Source: Rhizobiales bacterium UBA1912 (lineage in GTDB: Bacteria; Pseudomonadota; Alphaproteobacteria; Rhizobiales; Devosiaceae). Taken from it: 64,000 nucleotides of DNA. Where the stretch lies: contig DDGC01000014.1 of NCBI GenBank assembly GCA_002337455.1, forward strand, positions 345,361 to 409,360. Direction: 5' to 3'. Position numbers and translations under genes: made by a program. Under the pieces are notes generated by a model, which was given only the letters and a program-made list of their open reading frames with translations, had not been told where the DNA came from and searched no databases. This document shows, piece by piece, positions 18,256 to 26,823 of the stretch; the first letter of the stretch is position 1, and the number at the start of each line of letters is the position of its first letter.

Positions 18256-19134
18256 ATGGATGCAGTGGCCGCGGAGCAGCCGACGAGCAAATATCGTTTC
18301 CTGATGATCCAAGGCTTCCGCCTCCCCGCCGACTCTCCCTTTCTGCATCGCAAGCTGACGGGAACAAAAAAAGAGACGGTCATGGACTATCCGATCCTGG
18401 CCCCTCTTTTGGAGGGCGTGGATTGGGACGTTCACGGCGGAGCCATCACGACCTATGGCGACTGGCCGGTCGAAAACCGTCAGGAGTTCGCCCATTCGGG
18501 CGTGGCTCGCCTCCCTATCGTCAAAGAGGCCTGCGAAAGCGGAAAATACAACGCCATCATCCTGCTCGGCGGCGGTGAACCGGGTTTCCATGAAGCGGTT
18601 GAAATTGCACGACCCTATGGCGTTGCGGTCACGTCCTGCGCATTCTCGCAGATGCACGTCGCTTCGATGCTCGGCAACAAGTTCAGCATCATCGACGTCG
18701 CCGAATCCCACAACATGTACTACTACAACCTTGTCGTGCAGCACCGCATGGACCAGCGGTGCGCCTCGATACGGATGATAAATTTCCCGCATGAGCGGCC
18801 GGGCATCGGCAGGGATCGAACGCTGCATGGCGAAAAGGCCAAGGCGCGCGCCGGTCAGCACTCCGATGCGGTCGAGGAAGCCGTTATCGCCGCAGTCGCC
18901 GCCATCGAGGAGGACGGCGCCGAGGTGATCACCATCGGGTGCTCCGGGGCCTTCTGGCTCCAACCCTTCCTGCAGGAGCGGCTAAACGCGCTTGGCTGGG
19001 AAGTGCCCGTTCTCCAAGGGTACAAGACTGCCATAAGCATGGCCAAGATGATGGTCGATCTCGGCGTAACGGCCAGCGGCCTGAAATATCCCGGCGACAA
19101 CCCCAAAATGTGGCGCCGCAAGAAGGTTTTCTGA
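18256..19134 (+). CDS. Asp/Glu/hydantoin racemase-family protein
   Basis: A 292-aa protein of the Asp/Glu/hydantoin racemase superfamily, which also includes maleate isomerase and arylmalonate decarboxylase. Two Cys at the expected catalytic places are present: TSCAFSQMH and ITIGCSGAFW. An AGGAGG box at 18241-18246 fixes the ATG at 18256. The usual length is about 230-250 aa; an N-terminal extension of roughly 20 residues precedes the first strand. Such an enzyme in a degradative operon could isomerise a cis-dicarboxylate (maleamate/maleate type) or racemise an amino- or hydroxy-acid. Confidence 0.82.
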   Translation: MDAVAAEQPTSKYRFLMIQGFRLPADSPFLHRKLTGTKKETVMDYPILAPLLEGVDWDVHGGAITTYGDWPVENRQEFAHSGVARLPIVKEACESGKYNAIILLGGGEPGFHEAVEIARPYGVAVTSCAFSQMHVASMLGNKFSIIDVAESHNMYYYNLVVQHRMDQRCASIRMINFPHERPGIGRDRTLHGEKAKARAGQHSDAVEEAVIAAVAAIEEDGAEVITIGCSGAFWLQPFLQERLNALGWEVPVLQGYKTAISMAKMMVDLGVTASGLKYPGDNPKMWRRKKVF

Positions 19135-19136
19135 CC

Positions 19137-20561
19137 ATGCCCAACTGGACGCAATTCTATATCGATGGCCAGTGGGTAACGCCGACATCCAGCGAACGCC
19201 TCGATGTCGCCGACCCTTCGACCGAGACGGCTTTCGCCCAGGTGGCCATCGGCAATTCCGATGATGTCGACAGGGCCGTCCGGGCTGCGCGGCGCGCGTT
19301 CCCGGACTTTGCCGCCTTCCCACTTGCCGAACGCATCGCCCTGATCGCGCGGATCAGGGATTTGTGCATCGCCCGGACGGACGATCTGGCCAGTGCCATC
19401 TCCAGGGAGATGGGGGCGACTTTGGGCTTTGCGCGCGATGTCCATGTTCCGGCCGGAATATCGCATCTCAGCGAAATCCTCCGCGTGCTGGAAACGTTCG
19501 ACTTCGAGCGCAGCAACGGCCGCACCCGCATCGTCAAGGAACCCATTGGGGTGTGCGGACTCATCACGCCCTGGAACTGGCCCTTGAACCAGACCCTGTG
19601 CAAGATCGCTCCGGCGCTCGCGGCGGGGTGCACCATGGTGCTCAAGCCCAGCGAGCGGTCTCCGGCCAGTGGCCTCATACTCGCAGAAATCATGGACGAG
19701 GCTGGAACGCCGCCGGGCGTGTTCAATCTGGTCAATGGCGACGGACCGGGGGTGGGATCGGCGATATCGGCCCATCCCGATATCGACATGGTCTCGTTCA
19801 CCGGCTCCACGCGCGCCGGCGTTCTGGTATCCCAGGCAGCAGCCCCAACGGTCAAGAAGGTGACCCTTGAGCTTGGCGGCAAAAGTGCCAACATCCTGCT
19901 CCCGGACGTGGATTTTCCCGACGCCGTCGCCAAGGCGGTGGCGCGCTGCTTCATCAACAACGGCCAGTCGTGCAACGCCCCGACGCGCCTGCTCGTCCCG
20001 CAAGAGCGGATCGATGAGGTTCTGGCCCATGCGCGTGCCGCTGCCGAAGCGGTGATCGTGGGCGATCCCGCCTCACCGTCCGCACAGGGTCCGTTGGCCA
20101 ATCGCCCGCAATTTGAAAAAGTCCAGCAGATGATCGAACAGGCCGTCGCGGACGGGGCCACGCTTGTGTGCGGTGGTCCGGGACGCCCGCAGGGGCTCAA
20201 TTGCGGCTATTATGCCCGCCCGACCGTGTTTCTGGCCACCCCCGACATGGCTATCGCGAAGGAAGAGGTCTTCGGCCCCGTCCTGACAATCCTCACCTAC
20301 ACCGACATCGAGGACGCCGTGCGCATTGCCGAGGACACCGAATACGGGCTGGCGGCCTATGTCAGCGGACGCGACATCGAACAGGCGCGCCAAGTCGCCC
20401 GCCGGCTTCGCGCCGGCACCGTCCATGTCAATTATCCCGCGCGCGATCCCGCAGCTCCGTTCGGCGGATACAAGCGCTCGGGAATAGGCCGCGAATGGGG
20501 CGAGTTCGGACTTGAGGATTTCCTCGAGACCAAGGGCATCATCGGATACGGACACGCATGA
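19137..20561 (+). CDS. aldehyde dehydrogenase family protein
   Basis: A 474-aa NAD(P)-dependent aldehyde dehydrogenase. Visible motifs: TPWNWPLNQ (cofactor/oxyanion Asn), GFTGST-like SFTGSTRAG, the general-base Glu in LELGGKSANI, the nucleophile Cys in NNGQSCNAPT and EEVFGPVL. It converts an aldehyde to the acid as a late step of the pathway. It starts 2 nt after the racemase stop and overlaps the MFS gene by 4 nt, so it belongs to the same operon. Confidence 0.95.
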   Translation: MPNWTQFYIDGQWVTPTSSERLDVADPSTETAFAQVAIGNSDDVDRAVRAARRAFPDFAAFPLAERIALIARIRDLCIARTDDLASAISREMGATLGFARDVHVPAGISHLSEILRVLETFDFERSNGRTRIVKEPIGVCGLITPWNWPLNQTLCKIAPALAAGCTMVLKPSERSPASGLILAEIMDEAGTPPGVFNLVNGDGPGVGSAISAHPDIDMVSFTGSTRAGVLVSQAAAPTVKKVTLELGGKSANILLPDVDFPDAVAKAVARCFINNGQSCNAPTRLLVPQERIDEVLAHARAAAEAVIVGDPASPSAQGPLANRPQFEKVQQMIEQAVADGATLVCGGPGRPQGLNCGYYARPTVFLATPDMAIAKEEVFGPVLTILTYTDIEDAVRIAEDTEYGLAAYVSGRDIEQARQVARRLRAGTVHVNYPARDPAAPFGGYKRSGIGREWGEFGLEDFLETKGIIGYGHA

Positions 20562-21784
20562 ACCGCCCATGGCGGGCTCGGAGCCGGACGCTTTCATCGC
20601 TCGCGGTGTTGCGCCATCGCGGCTATGCTATTTTCGTATCGGGCAATTTCCTGTCCCTGACCGGCACCTGGATGCAGCGCATGGCATTGGCCTGGCTGAT
20701 CTGGGAAATGACGGAATCGACCTTCTGGCTCGGCCTCCTCTCGGCAGCGGACCTGCTGCCCGCCACCATTTTCACGCTGCTCGGCGGCGCGGCCGCCGAC
20801 CGGGTGGACCGGTCTCGCCTCATCATCGCCTGCTATACCCTGGCGGCGGGCGTCGCGGCCACCTTCGCGATCCTTCAGGGCGCCGGCCTGTTGCTGCCTG
20901 TCCCTCTGCTCGCGCTAACCTTCGCTCAGGGATCCGTTCAGTCCCTCGGTCATCCGGCGCGGCTGGCCATTCTGCAAGGGCTCGTCCCACCTGAAGAGGC
21001 GGCCAACGCCGTCTCCATCGGCTCGACCACCGTCAACCTTGCACGGCTCTTCGGCCCGGCGCTTGGGGGGATCCTGATCTTTCATCTCGACGTGGTCTGG
21101 GTTTTCCTGGTCTGCGCGGCGCTGCAGGCCAGCGTGGTGTTTTCGCTGCTGGCCGTGCGTACGCCGCACGTGCCCCGCAGCCGATCATCGAGTTCCATAT
21201 TTTCCGAAATCCGAGATGGCGTCGTCGCCATATTCCGCATGAGCGGCGTGCGCTACGTCTTGTTTTATCTGCTGGCTTCGGGCGCACTGTTGCGCTGCAT
21301 GACGGAGATCATCCCCGCCTTTGCCGCCCGCAGTTTCGAGATCACCTCGGTTGGCCTTTCCATCCTCGCCTCGACCATGGCTATAGGTGCTGTGCTCGGT
21401 GCCCTGACGGCGGCATCAGGGCCGGACACCAGCCTGTTGGTGCGCAGGATCATGGCAAACTGGATGGCGGCGGCACTCGTGGTCTGCGTTTTCGCGTTCG
21501 CCACGGCGCCGTGGGCCGCCATCGGATGCATGTTCGTCCTGGGCCTATGCATGGTGCGCGGTATGATCCTCACCCAGACGTACGTTCAACTCTCTGTTCC
21601 CGATTCGATAAGGGGCCGGGCGCTTAGCGTCTTTTCCATCTGCTCGCGCGGCAGCCCATTGATTGGTGCTCTTGCAGTCGGAATTGCCGCCGATTTGATC
21701 GGATTGACCGTTCCCGTCCTTCTAAGTGGTGTCATAATATTCATTGCCGCACTTGCTGGATGGCTACAAACTAAACCGCGCTAA
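20558..21784 (+). CDS. MFS transporter
   Basis: A 408-aa MFS permease with about 12 membrane segments, again of the EntS/DUF894-like type (GNFLSLTGTWMQRMALAWLIWEMT at TM1-2; GGAAADRVDRSR as motif A). It is the last gene of the degradation operon, with an ATGA overlap with the aldehyde dehydrogenase. It may export a toxic intermediate or move the substrate. It is similar in type to the MFS gene at 338. Confidence 0.9.
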   Translation: MNRPWRARSRTLSSLAVLRHRGYAIFVSGNFLSLTGTWMQRMALAWLIWEMTESTFWLGLLSAADLLPATIFTLLGGAAADRVDRSRLIIACYTLAAGVAATFAILQGAGLLLPVPLLALTFAQGSVQSLGHPARLAILQGLVPPEEAANAVSIGSTTVNLARLFGPALGGILIFHLDVVWVFLVCAALQASVVFSLLAVRTPHVPRSRSSSSIFSEIRDGVVAIFRMSGVRYVLFYLLASGALLRCMTEIIPAFAARSFEITSVGLSILASTMAIGAVLGALTAASGPDTSLLVRRIMANWMAAALVVCVFAFATAPWAAIGCMFVLGLCMVRGMILTQTYVQLSVPDSIRGRALSVFSICSRGSPLIGALAVGIAADLIGLTVPVLLSGVIIFIAALAGWLQTKPR

Positions 21785-22010
21785 CTCCAGGCACTTCTAG
21801 AAAAATGTTGGAGAGAAGCATCGGGTGACAATTGATGCTGAAGCCGATGATCATGCGTTGCGCCAACCATCCGAAGGCTCATCAGAGAATGAGCCGCGGT
21901 TTGCTTTAGCAGCCATATTCTAGAAAGCGCCGGTCGGCATCTGCCAGCTCTCGAGGTCAGGGCCAAGGAGCAGTTTCCCTCGTTCTGGCCGGGATGACAG
22001 GGCGATCACC
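21785..22010. other. non-coding spacer, AT-richer than neighbours
   Basis: About 226 bp between the end of the degradation operon and the ROK promoter. No ORF or known element is recognised. Base composition is lower in GC than the flanks, which might mark an old junction between two gene blocks. Confidence 0.3.
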
Positions 22011-22058
22011 TTGACAGCTCAGCGTGAGAGTGCAATTAGTTCGTCCACAGAACGAATT
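22011..22058 (+). promoter_or_regulatory. ROK-operon promoter with palindromic operator
   Basis: A perfect -35 TTGACA lies at 22011-22016. Downstream, covering the expected -10 zone, is AATTAGTTC-N7-GAACGAATT (22034-22058), a near-perfect 9-bp inverted repeat with one mismatched pair. It ends 13 nt before the ROK start codon. The arrangement fits negative autoregulation by the ROK protein. Confidence 0.6.
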
Positions 22059-22071
22059 AAGGTGACCGTTG

Positions 22072-23286
22072 ATGGGCGATGCCTCCAAAGTCTCTCGAAA
22101 GTTTTCCGAACGCACCATCATGGAGGCAATCATCCAGGGCGGCCCGATCTCGCGGGCATCCATTTCCAAGCAGACGGGTCTGTCGAAACAAACGGTTTCT
22201 GAGATCGTCAGGCAGCTGGAACAGGAAGGCTGGGTGCAGGAAACCGGACGGAGCAGCGGTCATATCGGCCGGACAGCGGTGAACTACGAACTTGTCCCCA
22301 ACGCCGCATTCCTGGCTGCGGTTGACCTCGGCGGCACCAAGCTGCGTGTGGCCATCCTTGATCTGTCCTGCCAGGTGCTGGCCGAAGAGGTCGAAGCGAC
22401 CGATCCGCAAGGCGGGAGCGCCGTGGTCGAACAGATCGTCGCCCTGTGCTGGCGGATTGCCGATCGGACGGGGATCGCGCGTGACCGCATTCGACTGGCG
22501 GTCGTCGGCGTGCCCGGCGCGCCCGACAACAATACCGGCCGGGTGCTGATGGCACCCAATCTTGCAGGTTTCGACCGGATGGACGTGGCCGGAGCGCTGG
22601 AGCAAGCCCTCGGCATCAATGTCGTCCTCGAAAACGACGTCAACCTGGCGGTGATCGGCGAGAACTGGCAGGGCGTGGGGCAGAACATAGACAATCTCGC
22701 CTACATCGCCGTGGGAACCGGTCTGGGCTGCGGGTTGCTGGTCGACGGCAAGCCGGTGCGCGGCGCCACCAATGCCGCGGGCGAACTGGGTTTCCTGCCG
22801 TTCGGGGCCGATCCTTTCGAGCCAGAATCCCAGCGCTCTGGCGCGCTCGAGCGCGTTGCGGCTTCTATCGGGATCATTGAACGTTACGCGCATCTTTCGG
22901 GCTTGCAGGCCAGCGTTCCGGTGATCTTTGAACGCGCCAACGCAGGCGACGAACACGCCGGGCAAGTGCTCGACGAAACAGCGAAATATCTGGCGCGCGG
23001 CGTCGTGGCTGTCGTGGCCATCGCCAATCCGCAAAAAGTCATCCTCGGCGGCTCGATAGGGTTGCGGGAGGAACTTCTGGACCGCGTGAAGCTCTTTTTG
23101 CCGGCCCTTTTTCCACGGGCCATCGAAATCGAGAGGAGCCCGCTCGGCGCGCGCGCTGCGCTGATCGGGGCAGCGGCCATCGGCCTCGAGCATCTGCACA
23201 ACACATTGTTCGGCACGGAAATGCTAGGCGGGCGCATCTCGCTGCCACCGGCCGACGGCCTGGAACTGAAGGTCGCGGCAACATGA
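22072..23286 (+). CDS. ROK-family transcriptional repressor
   Basis: A 404-aa NagC/XylR-type protein. An N-terminal winged HTH (residues about 15-60, SRASISKQTGLSKQTVSEIV) precedes the ROK sugar-kinase-like domain: VDLGGTKLRVAI, GVPGAPDNNTGRV, ENDVNLAVIGE and VGTGLGCGLLVDG. After NAAGELGF the zinc motif (GH...CxCGxxGCxE) of kinase-competent ROK proteins is missing, so it is most likely a pure regulator. It heads the ABC importer operon and is expected to sense the imported sugar or derivative. The ATG at 22072 is preferred over the TTG at 22069. Confidence 0.92.
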   Translation: MGDASKVSRKFSERTIMEAIIQGGPISRASISKQTGLSKQTVSEIVRQLEQEGWVQETGRSSGHIGRTAVNYELVPNAAFLAAVDLGGTKLRVAILDLSCQVLAEEVEATDPQGGSAVVEQIVALCWRIADRTGIARDRIRLAVVGVPGAPDNNTGRVLMAPNLAGFDRMDVAGALEQALGINVVLENDVNLAVIGENWQGVGQNIDNLAYIAVGTGLGCGLLVDGKPVRGATNAAGELGFLPFGADPFEPESQRSGALERVAASIGIIERYAHLSGLQASVPVIFERANAGDEHAGQVLDETAKYLARGVVAVVAIANPQKVILGGSIGLREELLDRVKLFLPALFPRAIEIERSPLGARAALIGAAAIGLEHLHNTLFGTEMLGGRISLPPADGLELKVAAT

Positions 23287-24536
23287 CCCTGCACGACAAA
23301 AACCTGAGTGAATTTCTCGACCGCGATGGCGCGCTTTCGCTGTTGCGAAGCGCAATCGCGCGGCAAAGCATCACGGGCAATGAAGGCAATTTCGTTGCGC
23401 TACTAAAAGACGAAATGCTGGCGAGAGGTCTGTCCGATCTCGGCTCGGCAGAATTCATGCCCGGGCGTCCCAACATATGGGGCACGCGCAAGGGCAAGGG
23501 CGGCGGTCCGAAACTGCTCTTTATCGGGCACACCGACACTGTCCATGTGGATGGCTGGCGTGAGCACTGGGCCGGCGACGAGCGCGAAGACCCATTCGGC
23601 GCGCCGGTCATCGACGGCGAAATCTGGGGCCGCGGTGCGGGCGACCTCAAGGCGGGCATCTGCACATCGCTCTCCGCCCTGTCATTGCTCGACAGTGCCG
23701 GCATCGCGCTCAAGGGTGACGTCAACTTTGCCTTTGTCGGTGACGAGGAAAGCGGCCAGCCGGGGAGCGGGGTTTCGGCCGGGATCAAGCATTATGTCGA
23801 GAAGATCGAGACCGGCGAAATCGACCGGCCCGATTTCGTTGTCTATGTCGAACCGACCCGGCTCGCCATCTATCCCGCCCAGATTGGCTTTTTCATCGCC
23901 GATATCAGCGTCACCGGGAAATCGGCCTATTTCGGCGTGCCCGAGCTGGGCCACGATGCTCTCAAGGCCAGCCACAAGATCATGAGCGCGCTCTGGGCCC
24001 ATTCCGACGCGGTCTCGGCGCGCGCCAGCCACGACCTGATCGGCGAGGGGTTCCTGCTGATCACGACGCTCAATGGCGGCGGCTATATAGCGGTGCCTGA
24101 GCAGTGCACGCTTTCGCTGATCCGCAAATTGCTGCCCGGTGAATCGCTCGACGAGGCGGCAGCCGAGATCGAGGCGGCCGTACGCGGTGCTGTCGACGAC
24201 CCCAACATCAACATTGAAATCAGTTACCCCGCGGGGCGCGACCATGCGCTTGGCGGGGAGGCCAGCGAGATCGACCGCGGCCATCCGGCGCTTGCGCAAT
24301 TGCAGTCGGCGATTGGCAGCGCAATGGCTGGCCGGGGGGCGCTCGAGGGGGCGCCGTTCTGGTCGGAAAAGTCGTTCTTTACCAACCGCCTCGGGATACC
24401 GGCCGTCTATTGCGCCCCTGGGGACATCCGCAACTGCCACACGTTCGAGGAGCGCGTCAGCGTCGAGGAATATCTCGCGGGCGTGGTGGCATTCGCAGGC
24501 TTCATCGCCAGCTATTGCGGCGTCGAAGACCAATAA
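23283..24536 (+). CDS. M20-family metallopeptidase / deacylase
   Basis: A 417-aa M20 amidohydrolase-type enzyme (ArgE/DapE/CPG2 relatives). All zinc and catalytic elements are present: GHTDTVH, GRGAGDLKAG (bridging Asp), DEESG (general base Glu), VYVEPT and the final metal His in NCHTFEE. It has no signal peptide, so it acts in the cytoplasm on an imported compound, for example removing an acyl or aminoacyl group. Its ATG overlaps the ROK stop by 4 nt, tying it to the importer operon. Confidence 0.92.
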   Translation: MTLHDKNLSEFLDRDGALSLLRSAIARQSITGNEGNFVALLKDEMLARGLSDLGSAEFMPGRPNIWGTRKGKGGGPKLLFIGHTDTVHVDGWREHWAGDEREDPFGAPVIDGEIWGRGAGDLKAGICTSLSALSLLDSAGIALKGDVNFAFVGDEESGQPGSGVSAGIKHYVEKIETGEIDRPDFVVYVEPTRLAIYPAQIGFFIADISVTGKSAYFGVPELGHDALKASHKIMSALWAHSDAVSARASHDLIGEGFLLITTLNGGGYIAVPEQCTLSLIRKLLPGESLDEAAAEIEAAVRGAVDDPNINIEISYPAGRDHALGGEASEIDRGHPALAQLQSAIGSAMAGRGALEGAPFWSEKSFFTNRLGIPAVYCAPGDIRNCHTFEERVSVEEYLAGVVAFAGFIASYCGVEDQ

Positions 24537-24567
24537 TCAAAAACCAGAAGCACAAAGGGAAACAACT

Positions 24568-25623
24568 ATGACTGCAAAGATTTTGGGGAGTGCCGCTCTG
24601 GCGGTCACAGCCCTTCTCTCACCCGCCGTTTTCGCCCAGACCGTCGGGCCAAATGGCGAAAGTGCAACGCCGACCTCCGAAGTCATGCTCTCGGATGCCG
24701 ACATCGCGGCCCTCCAGGGTCAGGGCCATAAGGCCGCTCTGCTCTGGCACACCTCCTCGGACTTCATCAACGCCGTCTCGGCTGGTGCAACAGACGAGTT
24801 CGCGCGCGCCGGGGTCGAAATCGTTGCGACCACCGACGCGGGCTTTGATGCCGCCCGGCAGCGCTCGGACATCGAAACCGCGCTGAGCGCCGGTCCCGAC
24901 GTCATCCTGTCATTGCCGCTTGACCCGGTCACATCCGCAGAGGCGTTCCGCGAAGCCGTGGAAAGCGACGTGAAGCTTGTGTTCCTTTCGAACCTGCCTT
25001 CGGGGTACGAACACGGCACCGACTATGCCGCGATCGTCACCGATGACCTTTTCGAGATGGGACGGCAGGCCGCCGATACGCTGGCCGACGCCATAGGCGG
25101 CGAAGGCACCGTTGGCTGGATTTTCCACGATGCCGATTATTACGTTACCAACCAGCGCGACAACGCGTTCAAGACGACGATCGAAAACGACTATCCCAAT
25201 ATCGAGATCGTTGCCGAACAGGGCATTTCCGACCCGGCCCGGGCCGAAGAGCTGGCCAACGCCATGCTCCTGCAAAACCCCGAGCTTGACGGCATCTATG
25301 TGACCTGGGCCGAACCGGCAGAAGGCGTCCTGGCCGCACTGCGCGGCGCGGGCAACAGCCACACAAAGATCGTTACGCTCGACCTTTCCGAACCCGTCGC
25401 ACTCGACATGGTGCGCGGCGGCGCTGTCGCGGGCATCGTTGCCGATGAAGCCTATGAGCTTGGCCGCGCCATGGCGGCGGTGGGCCTCAAGGCCCTGCTG
25501 GGCGAAGAAAGCCCCGCATTCGTCGTCGCCCCCGCACTGACAGTCACCGCCGACAACGTCGCCGAAGGCTGGCAGCAATCGCTCCACCGCGATGCACCCG
25601 CAACGGTGCTTGGCGCCCAGTAA
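24568..25623 (+). CDS. ribose-type periplasmic binding protein, copy 1
   Basis: A 351-aa Peripla_BP_4 (sugar-binding, RbsB-like) protein with signal peptide ending near VFAQ (residue 23). The mature N-terminus TVGPNGESATP is an extra segment before the usual first strand (HKAALLWHTSSDF). Ligand-site-type segments include ATTDAGFDAARQRSDIE and VTWAEPAEG. It feeds the permease at 26824. It is a close paralogue of the next gene, with the same start motif and the same GWQQSL...A.VL.AQ end. Confidence 0.92.
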   Translation: MTAKILGSAALAVTALLSPAVFAQTVGPNGESATPTSEVMLSDADIAALQGQGHKAALLWHTSSDFINAVSAGATDEFARAGVEIVATTDAGFDAARQRSDIETALSAGPDVILSLPLDPVTSAEAFREAVESDVKLVFLSNLPSGYEHGTDYAAIVTDDLFEMGRQAADTLADAIGGEGTVGWIFHDADYYVTNQRDNAFKTTIENDYPNIEIVAEQGISDPARAEELANAMLLQNPELDGIYVTWAEPAEGVLAALRGAGNSHTKIVTLDLSEPVALDMVRGGAVAGIVADEAYELGRAMAAVGLKALLGEESPAFVVAPALTVTADNVAEGWQQSLHRDAPATVLGAQ

Positions 25624-25646
25624 CGACAACAACGAGGATTACGAGA

Positions 25647-26708
25647 ATGCGTACACTTCCTCTTTGGACGGTCGGGCTGATTGCAGCCCTTACGCCCACC
25701 CTCGCCTTCGCACAGGCCCCCGTCACCGTGGGTCCCAACGGCGAGCCCGCCACACCCGTGGCCGAGATCGAACTGACCGATGCCGAGGTCGCCCAGATCC
25801 GCGAAGGCGGCTACACGGCAGCGTTTGCATGGCACGAACTCTATGACTGGTCCGGCGCCGTGGCCCAGGGCGCAAAGGACGAATTCGAGCGCCTCGGGGT
25901 CGAGGTCGTGGCCGAAACCGACGCCGGGTTCGACGCGGCCCGTCAGCAAGCCGACGTCGAAACCGTCATGGCACTCGACCCGACAATCCTGATCTCGCTA
26001 CCCATCGATCCGAGCGCCGGCACCAGCACCTATGCGGCAGCGCTCGATGGCGGAGCACGGATCGTCTTCATCGACAACGCCGCGGCCGGACTTGCTCACG
26101 GCGAGGACTATGTCACCACCGTCTCTGCCGACCTTGTCGGGATCGGCGAAAAGACAGCGCAGGCCATGGCCGACGCGCTGGGAGGCGAGGGCCAGGTTGG
26201 CTATATCTTCCATGACGCCGACTTCCACGTCACCAATCTGCGCGACTCCGCGTTCAAGTGGCTGATCGAAAACGAGTATGATGGCATCGACATCGTGGCC
26301 GAGGCCGGCATGGCCGATCCGGCCCGGATCGAGGACATCGCCAGTGCGATGCTCACGCAAAACCCCGATCTGGACGGCCTCTACGTGCCGTGGGCCGAAC
26401 CGGCGACCGGCGTTCTGTCAGTGCTGCGCCAGTTGGGCCGCACCGATATCAAGATCGTCACGATCGACCTCAATGAACCTGCCGGACTCGACATGGTCTC
26501 TGGTGGCTCCATAGCGGCTCTGATCGCCGACGAGGCCTACAATATCGGGGTGTATGCAGCCCGGGCTGCGGCGGCCGACCTTCTCGGGCACGACGTCGAT
26601 CCGTTTCTCGTCGTCGACGCGCTCATCGTCGAGCCGGATACCGTCGCTGAGGGCTGGCAACAATCGCTTGGCCGCGCTGCACCGGATTCCGTGCTGAACG
26701 CGCAATAA
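25647..26708 (+). CDS. ribose-type periplasmic binding protein, copy 2
   Basis: A 353-aa paralogue of the preceding gene, with signal peptide ending near AFAQ (residue 23) and mature start VTVGPNGEPATP. Both share DAGFDAARQQ/RSD, the YxxHDADxxVTN element and the WAEPA hinge segment. Only 23 nt separate the two. Either the pair binds related ligands or one copy has diverged; differences at HTSSDF versus HELYDW, at the first binding-cleft loop, suggest different specificity. Confidence 0.92.
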   Translation: MRTLPLWTVGLIAALTPTLAFAQAPVTVGPNGEPATPVAEIELTDAEVAQIREGGYTAAFAWHELYDWSGAVAQGAKDEFERLGVEVVAETDAGFDAARQQADVETVMALDPTILISLPIDPSAGTSTYAAALDGGARIVFIDNAAAGLAHGEDYVTTVSADLVGIGEKTAQAMADALGGEGQVGYIFHDADFHVTNLRDSAFKWLIENEYDGIDIVAEAGMADPARIEDIASAMLTQNPDLDGLYVPWAEPATGVLSVLRQLGRTDIKIVTIDLNEPAGLDMVSGGSIAALIADEAYNIGVYAARAAAADLLGHDVDPFLVVDALIVEPDTVAEGWQQSLGRAAPDSVLNAQ

Positions 26709-26717
26709 AATCTGCTG

Positions 26718-26746
26718 GCAGGCGGCCCCTTCGGGTTGCTGCCTGC
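26718..26746 (+). other. stem-loop after the binding-protein genes
   Basis: Arms GCAGGC / GCCTGC with an inner CCC-TTC-GGG stem lie in the 115-nt spacer between the second binding protein and the permease gene. It likely protects the upstream mRNA and lowers read-through into the permease gene. Confidence 0.55.
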
Positions 26747-26823
26747 TCCCCCGCGCTTCAAGGCCGCAATACATCGACGTATTTGCAGCCAGCGCCCAAG
26801 TTCACGATTGTTTCGAGGCTGCC

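Noticed and set aside
21781..21966. 61-codon minus-strand frame as a transposase remnant
   Set aside because: The translation shows no DDE, HTH or terminal-repeat evidence; only a vague impression.
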